Program-made: the position numbers and the translations under genes
In this document: positions 1 to 4,948 of the stretch, piece by piece
Position numbering within the stretch: position 1 is the first letter of the stretch
How the letters are laid out: every line of letters begins with the position of its first letter
Source of the DNA: Pseudorhodobacter sp.
GTDB taxonomy: Bacteria > Pseudomonadota > Alphaproteobacteria > Rhodobacterales > Rhodobacteraceae
Direction of reading: 5' to 3'
Assembly: GCA_014378345.1 (NCBI GenBank)
Contig: JACMNW010000100.1
Location: forward strand, 1 to 7,903
DNA length: 7,903 nt
The notes under the pieces: generated by a model
What the model was told of the DNA's origin: nothing
The model's input: only the letters and a program-made list of their open reading frames with translations
Databases searched by the model: none

Positions 1-682
1 AGGGGGCGGCGGGTTGATCACGTTGCCCGCCTTGCTGCTTGCCGGGGCCAGCCCGATCGAGGCGCTATCAACCAACAAAGTGCAAGGCAGCTTTGGCGCG
101 GCTACGGCGGCACTGTCTTACGCGCGGGCAGGACAGGTTGATCTGCACACGCAACGGGTGCCCGCGTTAATCGCCCTAATTGCGGGTCTGTTTGGGGCGG
201 TTTTGGCGACGCAACTGCCATCCGAAACCCTGCATCTGATCATTCCCGTTATCTTGATTGGCGTGGCGCTGTTTTTTGCCCTGAAGCGCGGCCTGTCAGA
301 TGAAGATCAGGTCCAGCGGATCAAACCCGAAGTGTTCATGGCGCTGTTTGTGCCGCTGATAGGCACCTATGACGGCATGATCGGGCCGGGGGCTGGTGCA
401 TTTTACATGATCGGGTTTGTTACCCTTGCGGGCTACGGCATCTTGAAAGCTACAGCGCATACCAAGCTATTGAATTTCTCCTCCAATATCGGCGGCTTGG
501 TGATCTTTGCACTGTTCGGGGCGACATGGTGGTTTACCGGCATCGCCATGGGGATAGCCCAAGTTGCGGGGGCCGCTTTGGGGGCAAAACTGGCCGTCCG
601 CGTCGGTGCAAACGTGATCCGGCCTTTGTTGGTGATCACGTCGGTGGCACTTGCACTTCGCGTGTTCGTGCAGATGCTTTAA
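1..682 (+). CDS. TauE/SafE-family (TSUP) membrane permease, 5' end outside the window
   Basis: This is a polytopic inner-membrane protein of the TauE/SafE (TSUP) family, whose members move sulfite, sulfonates or other small sulfur or organic anions; the substrate here cannot be told. The frame is open to the left edge. The first readable residues are GGGG followed by LITLPALLLAG, the glycine-rich start of the first family repeat, so the TTG at 14 is an internal Leu codon and only a short N-terminal piece (probably 10-30 residues) is missing. The motif EALSTNKVQGSFG follows, then several hydrophobic spans. The second repeat is seen as GTYDGMIGPGAGAF and ATAHTKLLNFSSNIGGL, which is typical of the family. 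The protein ends RVFVQML with TAA at 680-682. It converges on zapE, and the two stop codons overlap within TTAA. Nothing visible links it to the cobalamin genes. Family assignment is firm; substrate is unknown. Confidence 0.88.
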   Translation, partial: GGGGLITLPALLLAGASPIEALSTNKVQGSFGAATAALSYARAGQVDLHTQRVPALIALIAGLFGAVLATQLPSETLHLIIPVILIGVALFFALKRGLSDEDQVQRIKPEVFMALFVPLIGTYDGMIGPGAGAFYMIGFVTLAGYGILKATAHTKLLNFSSNIGGLVIFALFGATWWFTGIAMGIAQVAGAALGAKLAVRVGANVIRPLLVITSVALALRVFVQML

Positions 683-1773
683 GGTTGCATTCCCCAATCC
701 GCCGCTTGCATTTCGCGCAAACGGCTTGCGGTGCGTTCGAACTCAAACGATCCTGATCCTTCCAGATACAGCCGTTCCGGCACGTCGGCAGCAGAACAAA
801 TCAGCCGCACGCGCGCCTCGTATAGCGCATCAATCAGCGTCACGAACCGTTTCGCCTCGTTGTAGTTATAGGATGATAGCTGCGGAATATCTTCCAGGAT
901 CAACACCCGCACAGCATGGGCGATGGTCAGAAAATCCGCCGGGCCAAGTGGTTTTGCACAAAGCTCCCAAAAGCTGGCGCGGCCGATACCATTGGCAAAA
1001 CGCGGCACTTCCACCTCCCGGCCATTCACAGGCAGGCGCAAAGGCTTCCCCCCTGCGCCGCCTGTCAGATCAAGCCAGATTGCTTCGATATCGCCTTTGG
1101 CACTGGCGGCGGGTTGAAAATAAACCTGGGCGCCTTCTAGCCTATGCTGGCGGTAATCGGTCGGGCTTTGCAGTTGCACAACCTCTAGCCGATCAGAGAT
1201 CAGCTCAATGAACGGCAAAAACAGCGCGCGGTTCAACCCGTCTTTATACAGCCCCTCCGGGGCGCGGTTGGATGTGGTCACCACCACTACCCCCGCCGCG
1301 AACAGTTTCTCAAACAACCGCCCGACTATCATCGCATCGGTAATGTCGCTGATCTGCATTTCGTCAAAGCACAGCAACCGCACGTCATGCACGATAGCAT
1401 CGGCGACCGGGGCCAGCGCATCCTCCACACCCTTTTTGCGGGCGGCATGCATGCCACGGTGAATATCTTGCATGAACGCATGAAAATGTACGCGCTGTTT
1501 AGCCTCTGTATCGACAGCTGCAAAAAACATGTCCATCAGCATAGATTTACCGCGCCCCACCCCGCCCCACAGATAAAGCCCGCGCGGCGGCTGCACGGTT
1601 TTGGCGAACAACCCCCCTAGCAACCCGCGCTTTTTGGCAGCGTGTTCCTCCAGCCAAAGGCGCAAATGCTCAAGCTGGGGCAGGATTGCATGTTGTGCCG
1701 GGTCGGCCCGAAGTTCGCCCTCGGTCACCCGTGTTTCATAGATTTCGGTCAAACTATGGCGCATACACACCAT
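679..1773 (-). CDS. zapE: ZapE/AFG1-family P-loop ATPase
   Basis: This is a cytoplasmic AAA-type ATPase of the AFG1 family, called ZapE (YhcM) in proteobacteria, where it is linked to FtsZ-ring dynamics under stress; yeast Afg1 works in mitochondrial protein quality control. At 364 residues it has the usual family length. A Walker A loop lies at residues 70-77 (GGVGRGKS, in the context LYLWGGVGRGKSMLMDMFF), a Walker B at 133-140 (LLCFDEMQ, with D137 and E138), and a sensor-like stretch at 166-175 (TTSNRAPEGL). The C-terminal FERTASRLREM segment is also typical. The start is uncertain: ATG at 1771-1773 and ATG at 1762-1764 (giving MRHSLTEIYE) are both possible and neither has a good Shine-Dalgarno. 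The gene starts 30 bases after cobF in the same direction, so it may be co-transcribed with it. Its role in this setting is not obvious from the sequence. Confidence 0.93.
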   Translation of the reverse strand: MVCMRHSLTEIYETRVTEGELRADPAQHAILPQLEHLRLWLEEHAAKKRGLLGGLFAKTVQPPRGLYLWGGVGRGKSMLMDMFFAAVDTEAKQRVHFHAFMQDIHRGMHAARKKGVEDALAPVADAIVHDVRLLCFDEMQISDITDAMIVGRLFEKLFAAGVVVVTTSNRAPEGLYKDGLNRALFLPFIELISDRLEVVQLQSPTDYRQHRLEGAQVYFQPAASAKGDIEAIWLDLTGGAGGKPLRLPVNGREVEVPRFANGIGRASFWELCAKPLGPADFLTIAHAVRVLILEDIPQLSSYNYNEAKRFVTLIDALYEARVRLICSAADVPERLYLEGSGSFEFERTASRLREMQAADWGMQP

Positions 1774-1803
1774 GTAGCGCCGGAATTGCGCTTAGGGTAG
1801 GGG

Positions 1804-2556
1804 TTAGCGCAGGTTTCTGCGCATGAGATAGATATCCATAATCCACCCATGCGCCACCCGCGCGGCAGCCCGCGCTGCAATAATCTGCGGGCCAGTGCTG
1901 ATAAGGGGCCCAGAAAACAAAATTTCCTCCGCCATCCCCACATAGCCCGCCCACCAAATGCTTACACCCACAGGATCAAGCCCCTGAAACGCGCAATCGC
2001 CATCCAGCATCACCACCAGCGTATCAATCCCCGCAGGCCAGCCATGATCCCGCAGCTGGCGGCCTGTGGTCACCAAAACCGGCGCGCCAATGTCATTCAG
2101 CGGTATCGCATGCGCGGCACACAGTGCCTGCACGGATGTAATACCGGGGATCACCGTAACCTTTGGCGCAGGGTCAAGCCGCGACGCAATCCGCAAGGTG
2201 GAATCGTACAGCGACGGATCCCCCCACACCAGCAACGCCACCCTCGTTGAGGGGCCCGGCGCAGCCGCTATGGCTGCAGTCCAGCATTTTGCAATTTCGT
2301 CATGCCAATCGTCCACCCTTGCGAGGTAGTCGGGATTGCTTGCATCGCGCACCGGCAAATCAAATTCCACCATCTGCGTCGCAGGGTTTTTCACCACATC
2401 CGCGCAAATCGCCCGGCGCAAATCGGCAAGATCAGCTTTTGAGGCCCCCTTGCGGGGTATCAGGATAAGATCAGCCGCGTTCAGGGCAAGCACCGCCTGC
2501 CGTGTCAGATGATCTGGGTTGCCGGTGCCAATGCCAACAAGGGTCAGATCAAACAT
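1804..2556 (-). CDS. cobF: Precorrin-6A synthase (deacetylating)
   Basis: CobF is a cytoplasmic SAM-dependent methyltransferase of the aerobic cobalamin pathway. It methylates C-1 of precorrin-5 and releases acetate to give precorrin-6A. The 250-residue product matches the family length. Visible tetrapyrrole-methylase motifs are VGIGTGNPDHLTRQA (residues 7-21), the CobF-type LILIPRKG (30-37), VWGDPSLYDSTLRI (110-123), VIPGITSVQALCAAHAIPLN (135-154) and WWAGYVGMAEE (201-211). The ATG at 2554-2556 is chosen because a GGAGG sits 7 bases upstream; the 16 codons further upstream, starting from a TTG, do not resemble the family. CobF marks the oxygen-tolerant (aerobic) route and is absent from the anaerobic Cbi pathway. 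It lies 76 bases after cbtA and 30 bases before zapE, apart from the other cob genes in the window and downstream of the riboswitch. Confidence 0.95.
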   Translation of the reverse strand: MFDLTLVGIGTGNPDHLTRQAVLALNAADLILIPRKGASKADLADLRRAICADVVKNPATQMVEFDLPVRDASNPDYLARVDDWHDEIAKCWTAAIAAAPGPSTRVALLVWGDPSLYDSTLRIASRLDPAPKVTVIPGITSVQALCAAHAIPLNDIGAPVLVTTGRQLRDHGWPAGIDTLVVMLDGDCAFQGLDPVGVSIWWAGYVGMAEEILFSGPLISTGPQIIAARAAARVAHGWIMDIYLMRRNLR

Positions 2557-2563
2557 CACGCAT

Positions 2564-2568
2564 CCTCC
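2564..2568 (-). promoter_or_regulatory. Shine-Dalgarno of cobF
   Basis: Read on the minus strand, GCGGAGGATG precedes the cobF ATG. The GGAGG core lies 7 bases from the start codon. This decides the start at 2556 over the longer reading of the same frame that begins with a TTG near 2604. It is the clearest ribosome binding site in the window apart from that of cbtB. Confidence 0.8.
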
Positions 2569-2632
2569 GCTTTGTGACAGCAGACCCCACGCACTATCAT
2601 GCAAGAGGCCAGCCGATGCGATACCCTGTCAG

Positions 2633-3385
2633 TCAGGCCTGATTACCATCCCAAAACCAACCCGCAAGCCAACCCAGCAAAGCCCACGAAGCTAACCCAA
2701 GCCCAAGAGAGCGTGCTGCATAAGATGCCGCCACTTCTGGCGGCGCTACGCCAGAAAACGTCTCCAACTCCGGCGCGCCGATGATATGAGGCAGGGCCAG
2801 CAGGACAGAAGCAGCAGCTATCCACAAAAGCGTGCGACCGTAACCGATCATCGCCAAAGCAGCGGCTGAACACAGCGCCGTCGCCCCCCACCAGATTTGC
2901 CGGTCCAGCAATGGAGCCGCCAGCGTACCCGGCAATTCAGGTTCCAACCCCATTGCAGGGGCCAGTTGCACGGCAACGAACCCCGCGATGCCCCAAAGTA
3001 AGCCCTCAAGCGCTGTCACCCGCCTGCCCCAGCGTTCCGCCAAGGCAAAACCCGCAACGAGAATCAGTGCATAGCTGCAATACAACAATGTGTGGAACAC
3101 CACCGTCAGCGCATTGCGTTGCAACGGACTGGTTTCATCGGCATGGTCATGCGCATCATGGTCATGATCCGCCTCATTGGCAGGAACAGGTTCAGCCGTG
3201 CCTGCAACTGGTTCCATGTCGTCTTGGTCCGCGGTGGCAACGCCTGCAAAATGCACTGCGGCACCGCTTTCATACTCCTCGCCCAGCAAAATTTTTGGTT
3301 GGACAAACGAAAAATGCAGCAGGGCTGCGAACAGCCCAGCGGCAAAGCCAGCGAACAACGCGCTGGTCACCATACGATTGATCAT
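2633..3385 (-). CDS. cbtA: CbtA, cobalt transporter membrane subunit with His-rich loop
   Basis: CbtA is the polytopic subunit of the predicted CbtAB cobalt transporter found downstream of B12 riboswitches in proteobacteria; its function is assigned from genomic context in the literature more than from biochemistry. The 250-residue protein shows about six hydrophobic segments, roughly at residues 7-27, 95-115, 125-145, 165-183, 185-205 and 226-245. A long acidic, proline-rich loop lies between the first two and contains the cluster HDHDAHDH at 74-81, a plausible metal-collecting site. Early signature residues are LFAGFAAGLFAALLHF and QPKILLGEEYE. The start at 3383-3385 leaves 15 bases to the cbtB stop; it lacks a clear Shine-Dalgarno, so coupling to cbtB translation is likely. 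An ATG four codons inside (3371-3373) is an alternative start. CbtB lies immediately upstream and cobF 76 bases downstream. Confidence 0.92.
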   Translation of the reverse strand: MINRMVTSALFAGFAAGLFAALLHFSFVQPKILLGEEYESGAAVHFAGVATADQDDMEPVAGTAEPVPANEADHDHDAHDHADETSPLQRNALTVVFHTLLYCSYALILVAGFALAERWGRRVTALEGLLWGIAGFVAVQLAPAMGLEPELPGTLAAPLLDRQIWWGATALCSAAALAMIGYGRTLLWIAAASVLLALPHIIGAPELETFSGVAPPEVAASYAARSLGLGLASWALLGWLAGWFWDGNQA

Positions 3386-3400
3386 GTGGGTAAATGTGGC

Positions 3401-3571
3401 TCAGTGGCAGGGAAAGCCGCTGGCATGACGCACATCATGTGCGGCGTCATGCAGTGTCTGCGAATGGGCCAAGCCCACCATAAACAGCATGCTGACACCA
3501 ACAAGGGCCACAAACACGATAGACATCAAGCTGGTTTCAGTTTTCGCGACAGTTTGGTTTAGCGTCGTCAT
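3401..3571 (-). CDS. cbtB: CbtB, small cobalt transporter subunit
   Basis: CbtB is the small partner of CbtA in the predicted cobalt uptake system. The 56-residue product has one transmembrane segment (about residues 15-34). A histidine-containing tail follows, HSQTLHDAAHDVRHASGFPCH, with His at 36, 41, 45, 49 and 56 and a Cys at 55. This AH..LH.AAHD.RH..GFPCH pattern is the family signature and a likely metal-binding feature. Two adjacent ATG codons (3572-3574 and 3569-3571) follow AAGGAG at 3579-3584; the second has the better 7-base spacing and is used here. The open frame continues upstream through the riboswitch, but that part is structured RNA rather than protein. An in-frame ATG at 3620-3622, preceded by the AGGAG of the B12 box, could in principle add 17 residues. 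This is the first gene under the riboswitch. Confidence 0.93.
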   Translation of the reverse strand: MTTLNQTVAKTETSLMSIVFVALVGVSMLFMVGLAHSQTLHDAAHDVRHASGFPCH

Positions 3572-3578
3572 CATATCT

Positions 3579-3584
3579 CTCCTT
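3579..3584 (-). promoter_or_regulatory. Shine-Dalgarno of cbtB
   Basis: AAGGAG on the minus strand lies 4 bases from the first ATG and 7 bases from the second. Its first A is also the last base of the hairpin at 3584-3603. Folding of that hairpin could therefore affect ribosome access, which fits translational control by the riboswitch just upstream. Confidence 0.75.
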
Positions 3585-3603
3585 GCCGTCACACCCGACG
3601 GCA
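3584..3603 (-). promoter_or_regulatory. Hairpin next to the cbtB ribosome binding site (candidate riboswitch expression platform, P13-like)
   Basis: On the minus strand, TGCCGTC, a loop GGGTGT and GACGGCA form a perfect 7-bp stem with a 6-base loop. The stem begins 14 bases after the aptamer P1 stem and ends in the first base of AAGGAG. Its position matches that of the L13 hairpin of class I cobalamin riboswitches, whose loop kisses L5 of the aptamer when the ligand is bound. Here TGTGA, covering loop bases TGT plus the top of the 3' stem strand (3589-3593), is complementary to TCACA in the candidate L5 loop (3758-3762). There is no U-run after the stem, so a transcription terminator is unlikely. 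The hairpin is seen directly; its role is inferred. Confidence 0.6.
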
Positions 3604-3617
3604 TTGTTGTTTCACCC

Positions 3618-3826
3618 TGCATGGCCAGTCTCCTGACTCGCGGCTCATCGCTGCCTTCCGCCTTCCCAACCCGTCCCCAACAAAGGGATTGGGTCAGTGG
3701 CACCGTGGAAGGCCGCTCGCCGCATACAGTCGCGGGGGCGGTTGGGGCTTGGGGCGCTGTGATCAGTACGCCCTTTCCCCATTCCTGTTTCAGTCCGGGC
3801 GCTCTGCGCTGATCGGACACCATGCA
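3618..3826 (-). ncRNA. Cobalamin (adenosylcobalamin-type) riboswitch aptamer
   Basis: The conserved blocks appear in order on the minus strand: the 5' P1 strand TGCATGG (3820-3826); GGGGAA and a hairpin GGGCG...CGCCC around 3752-3775; GCCCCCGCGACTGTA and GCGGCGAG within 3716-3739; GCCACTG (3695-3701); GGGAAGGCG (3659-3667); GATGAGCCGCGAG; the B12 box AGTCAGGAGACTGGC (3625-3639); and the 3' P1 strand CCATGCA (3618-3624). The two P1 strands pair perfectly over 7 bp, which fixes the aptamer ends. There is also an additional local stem, GTCCG with CGGAC, near the 5' side. The RNA lies in the leader of cbtB and should lower expression of cbtB-cbtA-cobF when cobalamin is abundant. Control is most likely translational, because no terminator is seen before cbtB. 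A same-frame ORF crosses this region but has no protein support. Confidence 0.95.
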
Positions 3827-3834
3827 TTCTCCAT

Positions 3835-3861
3835 CTGTTAGCAGCGGGCGGGTATGGTCAA
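3835..3861 (-). promoter_or_regulatory. Possible sigma-70-type promoter of the riboswitch-cbtB transcript
   Basis: TTGACC (3856-3861) and TAACAG (3835-3840) on the minus strand resemble -35 and -10 elements. The 15-base spacing is short and the -10 match is weak. The predicted transcript start, near 3828-3829, falls two to three bases before the first P1 base of the riboswitch, as expected if the leader begins with the aptamer. That positional agreement is the main support. Read-through from the upstream operon is an alternative or additional source of transcript. Confidence 0.35.
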
Positions 3862-3908
3862 GCCGAAATGCGCCACCCTGACCCATGTCAGCGACACTGT
3901 GGCAAAAC

Positions 3909-4226
3909 TTATCCCGGAATACGCGCCAAGGCTTTCATCCGCAAAACGCCCAGCACCCGCGCATCCGCAAACGCACCGTCTGGGGAAGCGTGGTAGTGGC
4001 AAGCAAAGGCCAACAGATCGGCCAAATCCGCCTCGGCCAGATCGCCAAACAAATACGCCACCTTGCCGGGGCTCCGAAACGCCGCCGTCGATTCGCGCGC
4101 ACAGCCTGACATGCATTCCACTTCGGCCACCTCGGTCGTGAACGGCAGTGATGCACTGGCCAAGCGCAACCGTGCTGCAAACCCCGCCTTGCCCAAGGGG
4201 CAACTTGCACAGACCGCAATTTGCAT
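3909..4226 (-). CDS. DUF1636 protein, small cysteine-containing protein coupled to cobA
   Basis: This 105-residue cytoplasmic protein belongs to the DUF1636 family of unknown function, which is recurrently found beside cobalamin genes. No signal peptide or membrane span is visible. Key residues are C6-x2-C9 at the start (MQIAVCASCP) and C38-x3-C42 (ECMSGC), followed by PGKVAYLFGDL (residues 53-63) and a helical AFACHYHASPDG (73-84). The Cys spacing and alternating strand/helix pattern resemble thioredoxin-like [2Fe-2S] ferredoxins, so iron-sulfur or metal binding is a reasonable inference, but it is not shown. The ATG at 4224-4226 overlaps the cobA stop as TGATG, with a G-rich GGGGGAT just upstream, so its translation should follow that of CobA. 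It is the last gene of the compact cob operon. Two overlapping readings in other frames (3838-4203 and 3935-4219) lack this family pattern. I do not assign a function. Confidence 0.83.
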   Translation of the reverse strand: MQIAVCASCPLGKAGFAARLRLASASLPFTTEVAEVECMSGCARESTAAFRSPGKVAYLFGDLAEADLADLLAFACHYHASPDGAFADARVLGVLRMKALARIPG

Positions 4227-4948
4227 CAGATCCCCCGCGCCAAAGGGCCGTACAAAATCAGTGCTGGCCGTGTGCTTGGCGCGTCTTGAAGATGTGCCGC
4301 CAGCGTCGCCAGCGTATACCAGTCAATTTTCTGTTCAGGCGTAGATACCGCCTCGGCGAGCATCGCAGGCGTATCGCCGGGCAAGCCATGGTCCATCAAC
4401 ATGCTTGCCAATGCGGCAAACGTGCGCTTGCCCATATACACAACTGTCGTCGCCCCCGGATCGGCCAGCGCCGCCATGTTCAATCCATCGGGCAACCCAC
4501 CCGTCACATCGGCGCCCGTCACAAACTGCACCCGCCGCGCTGTCAACCGCCGGGTCAGGGGAATGCCCGCAGCTGCAACCGCTGCCGATGCTGATGTCAC
4601 ACCGGGAATAATCTCATACCCGACGCCTGCCGCGTTCAATGCGGTAATCTCCTCCTCCAGCCGCCCAAACAGGCTGCAATCCCCGGATTTCAACCGTACC
4701 ACGCGTGCCCCAGTTAGCGCATAATCCACCAACAAACGACTGACATGGTCTTGCTTGGGCGACGCCCGCCCCGCCCGTTTGCCAACGCCTACCAAATCGG
4801 CACCCGCCCGCGCGTATGTTAGCACGGGCCCGGATGACAGATCATCAAACAGCACGGCATCGGCCGCCTGCAGCCGATTTACGGCTTTCAACGTTAGTAA
4901 TTCCGGGTCTCCGGGGCCAGACGATACGAAAGACACGAAGCCGGTCAT
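4226..4948 (-). CDS. cobA: Uroporphyrinogen-III C-methyltransferase (SUMT)
   Basis: CobA uses two SAM molecules to methylate uroporphyrinogen III at C-2 and C-7, giving precorrin-2, the entry point to the corrin branch. The 240-residue product is a single methylase domain with no CysG-type dehydrogenase part. Motifs are SSGPGDPELLTLKA (residues 9-22), the DDL of LFDDLSS (33-39), VGVGKRAGR (53-61) and PGVTSASAAVAAAGIPLTRR (115-134). The loop that usually reads VRLKGGDPF-FGRGGEE is VRLKSGDCSLFGR followed by LEEE (84-100), a clear variant. The usual TGH after the IPLTRR region is TGAD (144-147). The fold and most motifs are intact, so activity is likely, with some chance of altered kinetics or specificity. 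The ATG overlaps the cobB stop as ATGA, with GAGG 5 bases upstream. The stop overlaps the DUF1636 start. Confidence 0.93.
   Translation of the reverse strand: MTGFVSFVSSGPGDPELLTLKAVNRLQAADAVLFDDLSSGPVLTYARAGADLVGVGKRAGRASPKQDHVSRLLVDYALTGARVVRLKSGDCSLFGRLEEEITALNAAGVGYEIIPGVTSASAAVAAAGIPLTRRLTARRVQFVTGADVTGGLPDGLNMAALADPGATTVVYMGKRTFAALASMLMDHGLPGDTPAMLAEAVSTPEQKIDWYTLATLAAHLQDAPSTRPALILYGPLARGI

Larger units (their letters stand above)
3572..3908. other. Gap between the DUF1636 gene and cbtB: contents
   Basis: This 337-base stretch carries no protein gene. From the DUF1636 side (3908) toward cbtB it holds a small 5-bp hairpin with a tetraloop (3878-3891) and no U-tract, a tentative promoter (3835-3861), the cobalamin riboswitch (3618-3826), a 14-base linker and the hairpin next to the cbtB ribosome binding site (3584-3603). 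No convincing intrinsic terminator separates the upstream cob operon from the riboswitch unit, so partial read-through is possible. Confidence 0.7.

Noticed and set aside
14..16. TTG start for the TauE/SafE gene
   Set aside because: The frame stays open upstream, with a GGGG stretch typical of the family, so the gene begins outside the window.
651..1211. 186-residue plus-strand ORF antisense to zapE
   Set aside because: It is an Arg/Ala/Pro-rich shadow of a GC-rich gene. The opposite strand carries intact Walker motifs of ZapE.
2557..2604. Longer cobF starting at a TTG near 2604
   Set aside because: The added 16 residues do not look like the family, and a strong GGAGG precedes the internal ATG at 2556.
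2557..2632. Promoter, small RNA or small gene in the cbtA-cobF gap
   Set aside because: Only the cobF Shine-Dalgarno is convincing. A 4-bp CCTG/CAGG repeat around the cbtA stop is too short, and no promoter-like pair stands out.
3572..3886. Long in-frame extension of cbtB (161-residue reading)
   Set aside because: This stretch is the cobalamin riboswitch and its expression platform. The real ribosome site AAGGAG lies at 3579-3584 and the family signature begins after 3571.
3878..3891. Possible terminator after the DUF1636 gene
   Set aside because: The stem is only 5 bp (CTGAC/GTCAG) with a tetraloop and is not followed by a U-run, so it is too weak to call.
3838..4203. 121-residue minus-strand ORF overlapping the DUF1636 gene
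   Set aside because: It lies in another frame, has no recognisable family, and runs toward the promoter/riboswitch region. The 105-residue frame has the Cys motifs and the start overlap with cobA.
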